Assembly (NCBI GenBank): GCA_003577245.1
Contig: QEVS01000005.1
Location: forward strand, 62,001 to 126,000
Length of the DNA stretch: 64,000 bases
From: a bacterium
Lineage (GTDB): Bacteria > Chloroflexota > Dehalococcoidia > Tepidiformales > Tepidiformaceae
Direction: 5' to 3'
In this document: positions 1 through 9,107 of the stretch, piece after piece
Layout: each line of letters opens with the position of its first letter
How positions within the stretch are numbered: position 1 is the stretch's first letter
Notes under the pieces: model-generated
Told to the model about the DNA's origin: nothing
Seen by the model: only the letters and a program-made list of their open reading frames with translations
Databases searched by the model: none
Made by a program: the position numbers and the translations under genes

Positions 1-417
1 CCGCGGGTCTGCCACCTGCCGAAGGATGACGGCGGCCGCGGCATTCGAACCTCGAAACCGCTCCACGAACCCCACTATCCCGCCGCTCAACACATTGTCA
101 CCCAGGTAGAGGATGAAGGGCTCTTCTCCGAGAAACGGCCGTGCGATCGCGACCGCATGTGCGATGCCCAGCGGCTCGGGCTGCGGGATAAAGGTGAACC
201 GCGCTCCGAACCCCGGGCCGTCGCCCATCGCTTCCCGGATCTGCTGACCGGTGTCCCCGACAATAATGCCAATCTCGGTGATTCCCGCCTCGACCAGCTG
301 ACGCACCGGGAAGTGCAGCACGGGCGTGTTCGCAATCGGCACCAGCTGCTTGGCGCCCGAATACGTGAACGGCCGCAGGCGGCTTCCCTTTCCCCCGGCC
401 AGCACTAACCCTCGCAT
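1..417 (-). CDS. Glucose-1-phosphate thymidylyltransferase-like nucleotidyltransferase (3' end outside window)
   Basis: The 139 visible codons encode the N-terminal half of a sugar nucleotidyltransferase. The start MRGLVLAGGKGSRLRPFT is the nucleotide-binding signature G-G-x-G-x-R-L-x-P-x-T. It is followed by AKQLVPIANTPVL, typical of RmlA-type enzymes that make dTDP-glucose from glucose-1-phosphate and dTTP. FILYLGDNVL (about residue 105) carries the metal-binding Asp. The reading frame runs off the left edge, so the length and C-terminal domain are unknown. The gene is divergent from the GT4 gene at 446 and heads a presumed polysaccharide cluster. The ATG at 415-417 has no Shine-Dalgarno, but a TATAAT on the same strand at 427-432 implies a leaderless or nearly leaderless mRNA. 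The family is certain. The exact sugar is inferred, since long RmlA-like proteins of other specificity exist. Confidence 0.85.
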   Translation of the reverse strand, partial: MRGLVLAGGKGSRLRPFTYSGAKQLVPIANTPVLHFPVRQLVEAGITEIGIIVGDTGQQIREAMGDGPGFGARFTFIPQPEPLGIAHAVAIARPFLGEEPFILYLGDNVLSGGIVGFVERFRGSNAAAAVILRQVADPR

Positions 418-426
418 CGAATCGTG

Positions 427-432
427 ATTATA
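427..432 (-). promoter_or_regulatory. -10 box TATAAT for the rmlA-like gene
   Basis: A perfect TATAAT on the minus strand ends 9 nt before the ATG at 417. No convincing -35 is visible. The spacing would place the transcript start at or within a few bases of the start codon. Confidence 0.55.
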
Positions 433-445
433 TGCCGCTGTCTCC

Positions 446-1570
446 TTGAGCACTCCGCGCATACCATTCTGCAACGTGACCGGGCGCCGTCCGCGAGTCC
501 TGCTCAACGCCAGCGCAGTGCCGGCAAGGCCCGCGGGCGCAGGCGTCTACACCCTGGAGCTCGCCGCGGCCCTCCGAAAACGCGACGACCTCAGCCTGCT
601 CGTTGCCTCTCCCCATTACGACGCCGATATCCCTTCACCGGCCGGAGGTGCGCTTCGCCGGACCTCCTGGGAGCAGTTGCGGCTTGCCCGCCTCATGGCG
701 AAGGCCGGCGTCGACGTCTACCACGGCGCCCACTTCTCCGTCCCCTTCGGAGCAGGCATCCCCTGCATCGCCACCGTCCACGACCTCACCTTCTACCGGA
801 TCCCGCGCCGCTACCCGCTCCACCGCCGCCTCTACTACCGCGCCCTGGCCGAAACCTCTCGCCGCGCCACCTGCCTCATCGTCCCCTCGCGTGCCGTGGC
901 GCTGGATATCGAACGGTACCTGAACTACCCGGCCGGCAAGGTCCGCGTCATCGCCGAGGCCCCGCGCGCAGGCTGGGGACCGGCCCCGGAAAGCGAAGTG
1001 GACACCACCCTCAAGCGCTTTGGCGTCGAACAGCCCTACTTCCTCTGCGTGGGAACGGCCGAGCCCGGCAAGCGGGCGGTCGATGCCATCCGCGCCCTTG
1101 CGAAGTTGAAGGAACGTGGGCCGGCGCCCCGGCTGGTGCTTGCAGGCAACGCGGGCCCTCTCTCGAAGGCTCTCCAGCGAGAAGCCGCACGCCTCGGTGT
1201 TGCCGCCCGCGTGACCTTCGCCGGCTACGTCGGCGACTCTGAGCTCTCCTCCCTCTACACGGGCGCTACTGCCCTTATCTTCCCTTCCCTGTACGAGGGC
1301 TTCGGCCTCCCGCCTCTCGAAGCCATGGCCTGCGGAACCCCCGTCATCTCCGCACGCGCGCCCGCCATGACCGAGTGGCTGGGAAACACCGCCATCTTCG
1401 TTCCCCTCCGCGACCCCGCGGCGATCGCCCGTGAGATGGCCGGCCTGCTTGACAGCACCCGGCGCCGGGCCGAGGTGGGCGCTGCCTGCCGTGAACTCGC
1501 CTCGCAATTCACCTGGGAACGCGCGGCTGCCGAGACCGCCGCCCTTTACCACGAGGTGCTGCGCTCGTGA
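446..1570 (+). CDS. Glycosyltransferase family 4 (GT-B fold)
   Basis: A 374-residue GT4-type retaining glycosyltransferase that would transfer a sugar from a nucleotide donor to a lipid-linked glycan on the cytoplasmic face. The N-terminal acceptor domain contains the glycine loop AGAGVYTLELA. The C-terminal donor domain carries CVGTAEPGKR and the hallmark E-x7-E segment EGFGLPPLEAMACGTPV near residue 285. The chosen start is TTG 446. GTG 476, in frame, would give 364 residues beginning MTGRRPRVLL and is equally possible, as neither has a clear ribosome site. The gene overlaps the following GT2 gene by 4 nt (GTGA), so the two are cotranscribed. The sugar and linkage cannot be told from sequence. 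Confidence 0.85.
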   Translation: MSTPRIPFCNVTGRRPRVLLNASAVPARPAGAGVYTLELAAALRKRDDLSLLVASPHYDADIPSPAGGALRRTSWEQLRLARLMAKAGVDVYHGAHFSVPFGAGIPCIATVHDLTFYRIPRRYPLHRRLYYRALAETSRRATCLIVPSRAVALDIERYLNYPAGKVRVIAEAPRAGWGPAPESEVDTTLKRFGVEQPYFLCVGTAEPGKRAVDAIRALAKLKERGPAPRLVLAGNAGPLSKALQREAARLGVAARVTFAGYVGDSELSSLYTGATALIFPSLYEGFGLPPLEAMACGTPVISARAPAMTEWLGNTAIFVPLRDPAAIAREMAGLLDSTRRRAEVGAACRELASQFTWERAAAETAALYHEVLRS

Positions 1571-2451
1571 GTCCTGGCATCGTGATCGTAACCTTCCGCT
1601 GCCGCGACCTCGCCCTCGCCTGCCTTGAGTCGCTCGCCGCGCACCTTCCTCATGCGCTGCCGGCCACCGTCGTTGTGGACAACGCCTCGGGCGATGGAAC
1701 GGTCGAAGCCGTGCGCGAGAGGTTTCCGGCCGTCACCGTCATCGAAGAGCGCTCGAACCTCGGGTTCGCCGCCGCTGCCAATTCCGGCATCCGCGCGCTG
1801 CCAGGTTGCGATGTGGTCTGCCTTCTCAACCCCGATGCTGTTGTTCTCGACTCCGGCCTCGATGCGGCTGCCTGCTACCTGCGCGACAACGGCGACACAG
1901 GAGTCCTCGGAGCCCGTATCGAGAACATGGATGGCACCATCCAGCCATCCTGCCGGGCATTCCCCGGCCATCTCACCGCCCTTTTCAACAGGCACTCGCT
2001 CGCCACCAGGTTCCTTCCCGGCAACCGGTGGTCGCAGCGCTATCTCATGACGGAGTGGAACCACGAAGACGTCCGCGAGGTAGACTGGGTCTCCGGTGCC
2101 TGCATGCTGATTCACCGCCGCGCCATCGACCGTGTAGGCCTGCTCGACCCTGCCTACTTCTTCTCGATCGAGGATGTCGACTACTGCCGCCGCGTCCACG
2201 ATGCAGGGCTCGCCGTGCGCTACTTCCCTGCCGCGCGCATCCAGCACCGCGTTGGGGGCAGCACAAAGCACGCCGCCTACCGCGCCATGTACGCCCACCA
2301 CCGCGGCATGTGGACCTACTACCGGCGCCACATGCGCGGCAGCATCCCAATGGATGCCCTTACTGCTGCCGGGATTGGCGCCCGGCTCGGCGTCCACGTG
2401 GTGTCCTACACTCTGCGGCGGCTGAGACAGCGAATCTTTGCCGCTGTTTAG
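1567..2451 (+). CDS. Glycosyltransferase family 2 (rhamnosyltransferase-like)
   Basis: A 294-residue GT-A glycosyltransferase. The nucleotide-binding strand IVIVTFRCRDLALACLESL begins at residue 4. A VVDNASGDGT motif (about residue 37) and the DxD-region LLNPDAVVL (about residue 90) follow. VDWVSGACMLIHRRA and FSIEDVDYCRRV, the acidic motif expected for the catalytic base region, lie near residues 175 and 200. This pattern matches WbbL/RfbF-like enzymes that add rhamnose to polysaccharides, but the donor sugar is inferred. The GTG start overlaps the upstream stop (GTGA). The next gene, the WecA-like transferase, converges on it 24 bp downstream. Confidence 0.85.
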   Translation: MSPGIVIVTFRCRDLALACLESLAAHLPHALPATVVVDNASGDGTVEAVRERFPAVTVIEERSNLGFAAAANSGIRALPGCDVVCLLNPDAVVLDSGLDAAACYLRDNGDTGVLGARIENMDGTIQPSCRAFPGHLTALFNRHSLATRFLPGNRWSQRYLMTEWNHEDVREVDWVSGACMLIHRRAIDRVGLLDPAYFFSIEDVDYCRRVHDAGLAVRYFPAARIQHRVGGSTKHAAYRAMYAHHRGMWTYYRRHMRGSIPMDALTAAGIGARLGVHVVSYTLRRLRQRIFAAV

Positions 2452-2475
2452 CCCGTTCCGCTCCTGGCCCCCGGC

Positions 2476-3564
2476 CTACTGCGTGCCCGACTCCGCGCTC
2501 GCCTGCTTGCGGCCGCGGAGTTCCAGCACCCTCACCGAATTCCACATCGAGCGGAGGTAGCCAAGCGTCGCCACAAGCGCGAGCGAGAACAGCAGGACCG
2601 CAGCTCCCACCACGGCCGAGCCGGCGCTCTTGTACCAGACGTGGAGCAGCAGGGCGGCCCCACAGAACACGGCCGTGATCAGGTAAGTCGCGAGGGTCAC
2701 ATGGAGCGGCTGAAGGCCGAACATCCGCTCGATCCGGTCATGGAAGTGGTCCTCGTCGAAGAGCATCGGGTGGCGCGCATCGAGGAATCGCCTCAGAAAG
2801 GCAATCCCCGCGTCGAGCACAGGCAGCCCGAGCGCAACCAGCGGAATGTAGAGCGGCACGCGTCCGGTGGAGTCCACAAACCCTGCCACGCTCAGCCCCG
2901 CGATTGTGAAGCCCAGGAAGTACGCTCCCGAGTCGCCCAGCCAGCGCCGCGCCTTTGGCAGATTGAATGGCACGAACCCGAGCGAGGCCCCCGCCAGCGC
3001 CCCGAACAGCAGCGCAATCAGCTCGTGCCCAAGGTCCCACGCGACATAAGCCATCGTCCCCGCAATGAGCGCCGAAATCCCGGCCGCTACCCCGTCGCGA
3101 CCATCTATCAGGTTCATCGCGTTCGTTACAAGCACCACCCAGAAGACCGTGACCACGGCGTCGAGTGGCCCGAGCGCTACCTTGCCCCCCACGGGCATCG
3201 TCATCTCGCCAATGCGGTAGCCGCCAACATAGAGTCCCACCGCTGCCACAATCTGAAGCCCGAACTTCGTCTTCCAGTTGAGGTCGCGGAAGTCATCCCT
3301 CGCGCCCACCATGAAGACGAGCGTGCCGCACACCACCAGCGTCAGGAACTCGCGCCAGTCTTCCCTCATGAACTCCCGGCCCTGCGTCGAAACTATCGCA
3401 AGCACCAGGGGAGCGCAGATGAAGGCCGCCACAATGCTGAAGCCGCCCACCCGCGGCACATGAGCTTCGAGCCTCCGGCTCGCCTTCGTGGGGAGCCGCA
3501 GAATCCATGTGAGAGGCGCCGCCACTGCAAAGGCAATCACGGCGACGGTCAGCTCCAGGCTCAT
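2476..3564 (-). CDS. Undecaprenyl-phosphate sugar-1-phosphate transferase, WecA/TagO family
   Basis: A 362-residue polytopic membrane protein of the MraY/WecA superfamily. It is expected to transfer GlcNAc-1-phosphate or a similar sugar-1-phosphate to undecaprenyl phosphate and so start a cell-surface glycan. Diagnostic segments are VPRVGGFSI near residue 37, VGARDDFRDLNWKTKFGLQI with the DD pair near residue 92, NAMNLIDGRDGVAAG near residue 148, and LGDSGAYFLGFTIAG near residue 210. About ten hydrophobic segments are visible. The family usually has GLDG where this protein has GRDG. The ATG at 3564 is preceded by GAGAGG. It differs from the true mraY at 14239 by lacking the MraY N-terminal motifs. 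Confidence 0.88.
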   Translation of the reverse strand: MSLELTVAVIAFAVAAPLTWILRLPTKASRRLEAHVPRVGGFSIVAAFICAPLVLAIVSTQGREFMREDWREFLTLVVCGTLVFMVGARDDFRDLNWKTKFGLQIVAAVGLYVGGYRIGEMTMPVGGKVALGPLDAVVTVFWVVLVTNAMNLIDGRDGVAAGISALIAGTMAYVAWDLGHELIALLFGALAGASLGFVPFNLPKARRWLGDSGAYFLGFTIAGLSVAGFVDSTGRVPLYIPLVALGLPVLDAGIAFLRRFLDARHPMLFDEDHFHDRIERMFGLQPLHVTLATYLITAVFCGAALLLHVWYKSAGSAVVGAAVLLFSLALVATLGYLRSMWNSVRVLELRGRKQASAESGTQ

Positions 3565-3639
3565 CCGGGGCCTCTCTGGTGGCGCCCTGCTGCACGCGCG
3601 CCCACGCTGAAGGACAATACACCCGATACGGTGCTGCCG

Positions 3640-4665
<1,026 letters not shown>

Positions 4666-5355
4666 CTAGGCCCCCCGGGCGCGCTGGTGCAGCTCGCCGT
4701 CGTGCATCTCCAGGATGCGGTCGGCCAGCAGAGCCATCTCCATGTCGTGGGTCACCATGATGCCGAGCTTGTCCCGTCCCTTCACCTCGCTGATGAGCGA
4801 CTCCACCACCTGCCGTCCGCGTTGCGAATCGAGGCTCGCGGTGGGCTCGTCCACCAGCACAAGCTCCGGGTTGTTCATCAGCGCCCGGCCAATGGCCACG
4901 CGCTGCTTCTCGCCCCCGCTTAGCTGCGTTGCGAGCGCGCCGGCCCGTGAGGCCAGCCCCAGCTCTTCCAGGAGCTGTCGCGCTCTGGCCGAGGCTGCCC
5001 GCCGCGAACCTCTGCCAATGGCGTTGACAACCATCAGATTCTCCCGCGCTGTGAGGAAGGGGAGGAGGTTGTTCGCCTGGAAGACGTACCCCACCGAGCG
5101 CCGGCGGTACTCCGCCTGCTGACGTCCGCGAAGGTGCGCGATATCCCGCCCGCGCACCCTGATGCTCCCGTGCGTGGGTGTCAGCAACCCGCCAATCATC
5201 GCCAGGAGCGTCGTTTTCCCCGAACCGCTTGGCCCCACGATCGCCACGAACTCGCCCGGCTCCGTGGCGAACGAAACGTCGCGCACCGCGTGCACCGCCT
5301 GCTCCCCGCTCCCATATGTCTTGCTGAGACCCGAGACCTCCAGCGTCGCCGTCAT
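4666..5355 (-). CDS. ABC transporter ATP-binding protein (LolD/MacB/DevA type)
   Basis: A 229-residue ATPase with the full set of ABC motifs: Walker A GPSGSGKTTLL near residue 40, Q-loop in GYVFQANNLLPF, signature LSGGEKQRVAIGRAL near residue 144, Walker B LVLVDEPTASLD, and the switch histidine in VTHDMEM. This subfamily energises FtsX-type permeases that extract lipids, peptides or small molecules from the membrane, not importers with binding proteins. It lies 9 bp downstream of its permease in a tetR-permease-ATPase operon. Export of a toxic or signalling compound controlled by the TetR protein is the likely role. The substrate is unknown. Confidence 0.9.
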   Translation of the reverse strand: MTATLEVSGLSKTYGSGEQAVHAVRDVSFATEPGEFVAIVGPSGSGKTTLLAMIGGLLTPTHGSIRVRGRDIAHLRGRQQAEYRRRSVGYVFQANNLLPFLTARENLMVVNAIGRGSRRAASARARQLLEELGLASRAGALATQLSGGEKQRVAIGRALMNNPELVLVDEPTASLDSQRGRQVVESLISEVKGRDKLGIMVTHDMEMALLADRILEMHDGELHQRARGA

Positions 5356-5364
5356 TGCCGTGCC

Positions 5365-6468
5365 CTACTGTTGCTGCCCGAGGGCGATAATCGGGTCGAC
5401 CCGTGCCACCTGCCGTCCCGAAAAGAGCGCGCCGCCAAGGCCCGTGACAAACAGCAGGGCCGAGGTCGTCACGAACGTGCCGTTCGTGAAGGCAATCGGT
5501 ACCGATTCGGGCAGTCGCTGCAGCGCCCGCTCTGTTGCCCAGGCCAGCGGCAGCGAGACGGCGAGCCCGATCGCCAGCACGGCCACGACCTGGGCCAGCA
5601 CCTGCCGGAAGAGATAGAACGAGCTGGCGCCAAGGGCCTTCAGCACACCGATCTGCGAAATCTTCTGCAAGGTCAGCACGTAGAAGAACACGCCGATGAC
5701 GAGCGCACCGATCACATAGCCGAACGCCCTCAGTGAGGTCACCGTCGACTGCTGGCCCGAGACGCCCTCAATGTTCGCGAACGCCGTCTCCTTGTTCACC
5801 GCTTCATAGTCATCGAACTTGCCAGTCACGCCCTTGCCTTTCAGGAGGACGATGCTCGCGGCTGGCTGCTCCGCGGCCGGCATGTCGCCGTATTTCAGAT
5901 CCCTCCACGTGTCCCGCAGGATGTAGACGGCCGGCTGGAAGAAGAACGCCCCCTCGTTTATCTCTCCCACAATCGTGAACGTTCGCACCCCCAGGCGCAG
6001 TCCGATCTCCACCGTGTCGCCCACATCGAGGCCGGCCGCTTTCAGGAAGCTCCGGTCGGCGAGCAGCCCGTTCCCGTCGCCCGCCGTCAGTGCTCGCCCG
6101 GAGGTGACCCGTGGCTCGCCGATGGTCCCGGGGTCGTATCCCAGGAAGGCCGCCGAGCGAATCTTCCCCCGGCTATCGCTGTAGTTTGCCGCCACATACC
6201 CGAGCGGCGCCGCGGCCGTCACGCCGGGCGCCGAAAGGGCCCTGTCCACTGACTCCTGGCTCATCTCCGAGCGGATTACGCTCAGCCCCGCCCTCTCCGA
6301 GTAGGCGATGGCATCGGCGTTGAAGTTACGCAGGGCGCTCCCCGCCAGGACATTCAACCCAACGCCCAGGCCGTTGATCATCAGCACAAGGTAGGAGATG
6401 AGCATCACAATCATGGCGATGAGCCCGAACTGGAACTTTCGCCGGCGCATCTCAAGCAGCCCAATCAT
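5365..6468 (-). CDS. FtsX-like ABC transporter permease
   Basis: A 367-residue permease with one N-terminal membrane segment (about residues 14-36), a large external domain of about 200 residues, and three C-terminal segments. This is the MacB/DevC arrangement. A coupling-helix-like segment ISQIGVLKALGAS lies near residue 270. The ATG at 6466-6468 overlaps the tetR stop (ATGA). A longer upstream open frame would lie inside tetR and is rejected. It pairs with the ATPase at 4666. DevC-like or HrtB-like exporters are the nearest analogues I recognise, but the cargo cannot be deduced. Confidence 0.88.
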   Translation of the reverse strand: MIGLLEMRRRKFQFGLIAMIVMLISYLVLMINGLGVGLNVLAGSALRNFNADAIAYSERAGLSVIRSEMSQESVDRALSAPGVTAAAPLGYVAANYSDSRGKIRSAAFLGYDPGTIGEPRVTSGRALTAGDGNGLLADRSFLKAAGLDVGDTVEIGLRLGVRTFTIVGEINEGAFFFQPAVYILRDTWRDLKYGDMPAAEQPAASIVLLKGKGVTGKFDDYEAVNKETAFANIEGVSGQQSTVTSLRAFGYVIGALVIGVFFYVLTLQKISQIGVLKALGASSFYLFRQVLAQVVAVLAIGLAVSLPLAWATERALQRLPESVPIAFTNGTFVTTSALLFVTGLGGALFSGRQVARVDPIIALGQQQ

Positions 6469-7070
6469 TCGCCTGTTCCCTCCTTGCCCGGCGGAAGCAG
6501 ACCTTCCAGCAGGATATCCAGGTATGCATCGACGCTCGCCGCCGGGCGCAGCGGGAAGCGCTCTGGCGATATGCCGCGCAGCAGCCCATCGGCAAAGACC
6601 GTGGCCATGATGGCCTGGGTCATCACCGTAACACCAAGGTCCGACCGCAGGAGGCCGCGCACCTGCGCCTCCTTGATATAGGACCGCAGCTCGCGAAACA
6701 CGTGGGTCGCGGTGCGCAGGAGTGGTTCCTGCAATGCCGGGTGGTCCTCCCATTCTGGCATCGCCATCCAGATAGCGGGGCGCCGATGGATGAACCCCTG
6801 GAGTGTCGCCAGCAGGAAGCGCCGAAGCTCCCCGCGGACGTCGGACGGCTCCGGGGGCAGCACTCCCACGGCAAGCTGGCGAATCCCTTGCTCGGCGCCA
6901 TGCTCCACGGCCGCTGCCAGCAGCTCTTCCTTGCTGGCGAAGTGCCGGAAGAGCGTGACCTCGTTCACCCCGGCCTCGCGGGCGATTCGCCGGGTGGTGG
7001 CCCCGCGAAACCCGCCTTCCAGGAAGAGACGGTTGGCGGCGTCAAGGATTCTCCCTTTGGTCGCTTCCAT
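6465..7070 (-). CDS. TetR/AcrR family transcriptional repressor
   Basis: A 201-residue regulator. Residues 1-47 form the typical TetR helix-turn-helix: KGRILDAANRLFLEGGF, then TTRRIAREAGVNEVTLFRHF and SKEELLAA. The remaining 150 residues form a variable ligand-binding, dimerising domain. It is the first gene of the operon with the FtsX permease and ATPase, so it is expected to repress its own exporter until the ligand binds. The ATG 7070 is chosen because a CATACT -10-like hexamer ends 6 nt before it and a palindromic operator lies just upstream. A TTG at 7088 falls inside that operator and is unlikely. Confidence 0.9.
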   Translation of the reverse strand: MEATKGRILDAANRLFLEGGFRGATTRRIAREAGVNEVTLFRHFASKEELLAAAVEHGAEQGIRQLAVGVLPPEPSDVRGELRRFLLATLQGFIHRRPAIWMAMPEWEDHPALQEPLLRTATHVFRELRSYIKEAQVRGLLRSDLGVTVMTQAIMATVFADGLLRGISPERFPLRPAASVDAYLDILLEGLLPPGKEGTGE

Positions 7071-7084
7071 TCCGCCAGTATGAG

Positions 7085-7104
7085 GCAAGCAAGTACTTGC
7101 TTGC
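7085..7104. promoter_or_regulatory. Perfect 20-bp palindrome, probable TetR operator
   Basis: The half-site GCAAGCAAGT is followed directly by its reverse complement. It is centred between 7094 and 7095, 14 bp upstream of the tetR ATG. It abuts the probable -10 (minus strand CATACT, 7077-7082), so a bound dimer would sit in the promoter spacer and block RNA polymerase. The divergent phosphatase-like gene could also be affected. Confidence 0.8.
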
Positions 7105-7159
7105 TACCCCTGCGCAAAGGCCCTTCCCTCTGAACGCGCCCTGTCCCATCCTTAAGATC

Positions 7160-7672
7160 GTGCTCGAACCCCTTCCCGCACCCCCCCGCGAACCAGCCAT
7201 TCCTCGCGCTTCGCTGCTTGCACCCGGCGGTGAGCTCTCAGCCGCCGCCATCTGGATGGGGGGCGCGCAGACCGCCCATGGCGTTCCAATTGATCTCCAT
7301 TCCGTCACCGCCGCCTGGGTCATTGATTGCGCCGGCGACATGCCCCCCGCTTTCCGCGCCGGCGCTGCCCGCTGGTTCTCGCGCGTCTTCCCCGATCTCG
7401 ACGCTGTCCCGCCCTCCCTCGCTGCCATCCGCGACCTTGCGCGCGAGGTCGCGGATGCCCTTCTCCGCAACGATTCCGTCCCGGCCAACCTCTACGTCGT
7501 TTGCCAGCACGGCATGAACCGCAGCGGCCTGGTGGCCGGGCTCGTCCTTAGAGAGCTAGGGCTCCAGGGGGCAGAAACCGTGGAGCGGATAGTGACGGCC
7601 CGGCCCGGGTCTCTGTCCAACCAGGCCTTTCGCCACATTGTCGCCACCGGTCACGGGGCTCCGTCGCTCTGA
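7160..7672 (+). CDS. Dual-specificity phosphatase-like protein
   Basis: About 170 residues. The signature [19 protein letters not shown] near residue 113 contains the protein-tyrosine-phosphatase P-loop C-x5-R-S, with Cys as nucleophile and Arg as phosphate binder. [11 protein letters not shown] upstream resembles the general-acid region of dual-specificity phosphatases. Predicted function is removal of phosphate from Ser/Thr/Tyr or from a nucleotide or sugar. GTG 7160 is preferred. A TTG at 7097 lies in the TetR palindrome, and ATG 7256 would remove the first strand. The 3' end overlaps the convergent trmD by 22 bp. The substrate is unknown. Confidence 0.65.
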   Translation: MLEPLPAPPREPAIPRASLLAPGGELSAAAIWMGGAQTAHGVPIDLHSVTAAWVIDCAGDMPPAFRAGAARWFSRVFPDLDAVPPSLAAIRDLAREVADALLRNDSVPANLYVVCQHGMNRSGLVAGLVLRELGLQGAETVERIVTARPGSLSNQAFRHIVATGHGAPSL

Positions 7673-8394
7673 AGCTCACCGGTCTCGCGCTCATCCGGCT
7701 TTCGCAAGTGACCGCCGGCATCGAGGAGGTCCGGCCGCCGCTCCCTCGTTCGCCTCAGCCTTTGCTCTTGCTTCCACTTTGAAACGTTCGCATGGTGCCC
7801 GCTGAGCAGCACCTCCGGCACGGCCCAGCCCCGGTACTCCGCCGGGCGGGTGTACTGCGGATGCTCGAGCAGCCCCTGCACGAAAGATTCCTCTTCCGGA
7901 GACACCTCATCGCCCAGCACACCGGGCACATGCCGGGCCACCGCATCTATTAGCACCATCGCCGGCAGCTCGCCCCCGGTGAGGACGTAGTCGCCAATCG
8001 AGATCTCGCGGTCCACGCAGTGCTCGGCGAACCGCTCGTCCACCCCTTCGTAGCGCCCACAGACAAGAACCAGCCGTCCGTGCGTGGCAAGCTCGCGCAC
8101 CAGGGCGTCTGTGAGCCTCTCACCGGCGGGTGTCAGCAACACCACTAGGCCGGCTTCCGTGCCCAGCGACTGCACGTGCCCGAGCGCCCGGTCCAGCACA
8201 TCCACCCGCATCACCATCCCCTGACCGCCACCAAACGGGTAGTCATCCACGCTCCGGTGCCGGTCAGTCGCGTGCTCCCGGATGTCATGCACGTGGAGGT
8301 CCAGCAGTCCGTCCTCCCGGGCCCTCCTCACAATAGATACATCAAGCGGACCGGTGAACGCCTCCGGGAAAAGCGTCAGCACGTCAATCCTCAT
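7651..8394 (-). CDS. trmD: tRNA (guanine37-N1)-methyltransferase TrmD
   Basis: A 247-residue SPOUT methyltransferase that methylates G37 of tRNAs reading CNN codons and so prevents +1 frameshifting. Diagnostic motifs are [11 protein letters not shown] at the start, [10 protein letters not shown] near residue 54, [12 protein letters not shown] near residue 108, and the trefoil-knot SAM site [20 protein letters not shown] near residue 128. The catalytic Asp is expected in the VSPEEESF region. The ATG at 8394 overlaps the moaB stop by one base, so the two are translationally linked. It is not next to rpsP, rimM or rplS as in many bacteria. Confidence 0.95.
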   Translation of the reverse strand: MRIDVLTLFPEAFTGPLDVSIVRRAREDGLLDLHVHDIREHATDRHRSVDDYPFGGGQGMVMRVDVLDRALGHVQSLGTEAGLVVLLTPAGERLTDALVRELATHGRLVLVCGRYEGVDERFAEHCVDREISIGDYVLTGGELPAMVLIDAVARHVPGVLGDEVSPEEESFVQGLLEHPQYTRPAEYRGWAVPEVLLSGHHANVSKWKQEQRLRRTRERRPDLLDAGGHLRKPDERETGELQSDGAP

Positions 8395-8888
8395 CACAGT
8401 TGCCGGCCATCGTGATTGACGGGTCCGCCGAGGAGCTCGGCTACGTGCTCCAGCAGCGGCAACAGCACATCCATTCCCTCGGACACAGCCTTCGGGCTTC
8501 CCGGCAGGTTGACCACCAGCGTCGCCCCCCGGGTCACGGCCACGCCGCGAGAGAGCGCTGCGTAGGGCGTCTTCTTCAGCCCTTCCAGCGCTACCGCAAG
8601 GGGAATCCCCGGCACCTCGCGCTCGCCGATCTCCCGCGTTGCCTCCGGTGTCACATCCCGGGCTGTCAGGCCCGTTCCTCCCGTCGTGATGACCACATCC
8701 GCAATGCCCTCGTCGCACCACCGCGCGAGCGCCTCCACCAGCAGCGCCCGGTCGTCGCTGAGTACCTCCCGCCGCACCACCGTGTGCCCGCCTTCCACAC
8801 AGCGGGCAGCAACCAAGTCGCCGCTGGCGTCGACCCTTTCGCCGCGAGCGCCGCTATCAGAAGCCGTGAGGATGCCGACCCTGGCCAT
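8394..8888 (-). CDS. Molybdenum cofactor biosynthesis protein MoaB/MogA family
   Basis: A 164-residue molybdopterin-binding (MoCF) domain protein that adenylylates molybdopterin before Mo insertion. The start [13 protein letters not shown] is typical. [22 protein letters not shown] holds the TGGTG loop and conserved Asp. [15 protein letters not shown] forms the C-terminal MPT pocket. MoaB and MogA cannot be separated by eye. The ATG at 8888 is preferred to a GTG 21 nt upstream, because TAGGAT ends 7 nt before it. The product would support the two molybdoenzymes at 55026 and 57837. Confidence 0.9.
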   Translation of the reverse strand: MARVGILTASDSGARGERVDASGDLVAARCVEGGHTVVRREVLSDDRALLVEALARWCDEGIADVVITTGGTGLTARDVTPEATREIGEREVPGIPLAVALEGLKKTPYAALSRGVAVTRGATLVVNLPGSPKAVSEGMDVLLPLLEHVAELLGGPVNHDGRQL

Positions 8889-8895
8889 GCTCACG

Positions 8896-8901
8896 ATCCT
8901 A
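8896..8901 (-). promoter_or_regulatory. -10 box TAGGAT for moaB-trmD, leaderless arrangement
   Basis: TAGGAT on the minus strand ends 7 nt before the moaB ATG. No Shine-Dalgarno lies in that gap. The position predicts a transcript starting at the ATG. Confidence 0.5.
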
Positions 8902-8950
8902 CCGCGCACCTCCGTGGCAGTCGCCTTGTGTGGTAGGGGAACACCCTATC

Positions 8951-9027
8951 TGGGGAAAAATGGAGAACGAAACGATTGACAGGGGGAAAACGGGGGCTAT
9001 AGAGTACCGTGGATGGGGGAAAGTGGT
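8951..9027 (+). promoter_or_regulatory. MraZ-box-like G-rich direct repeats around the mraZ promoter
   Basis: Three pairs of GGG-containing sites each repeat at exactly 10 bp: TGGGGA/TGGAGA at 8951/8961, AGGGGG/CGGGGG at 8981/8991, and TGGGGG/TGGTTC at 9014/9024. Known MraZ operators are TGGG-type direct repeats with 10-bp periodicity read by an MraZ ring. These flank and interrupt the promoter, consistent with autoregulation of the division cluster. Confidence 0.7.
8976..9003 (+). promoter_or_regulatory. Promoter of the mraZ-ftsZ cluster
   Basis: A consensus -35 TTGACA (8976-8981) and a -10 TATAGA (8998-9003) are separated by 16 bp. Transcription would start near 9010, leaving a leader of about 98 nt before mraZ. 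The spacer is filled by one of the MraZ-box pairs. Confidence 0.8.
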
Positions 9028-9107
9028 TCGCATCCCTCGTCACCGGGGGCCGCGAGCCAGGCCGGTGGAAACGTGCGGTGGACACCGCCCAGGGAGAAGG
9101 GGATCTG

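Noticed and set aside
9009..9107. N-terminal extension of MraZ from GTG 9009
   Set aside because: The predicted transcript starts at about 9010, and MraZ homology begins at the ATG 9108, which has a good ribosome site.
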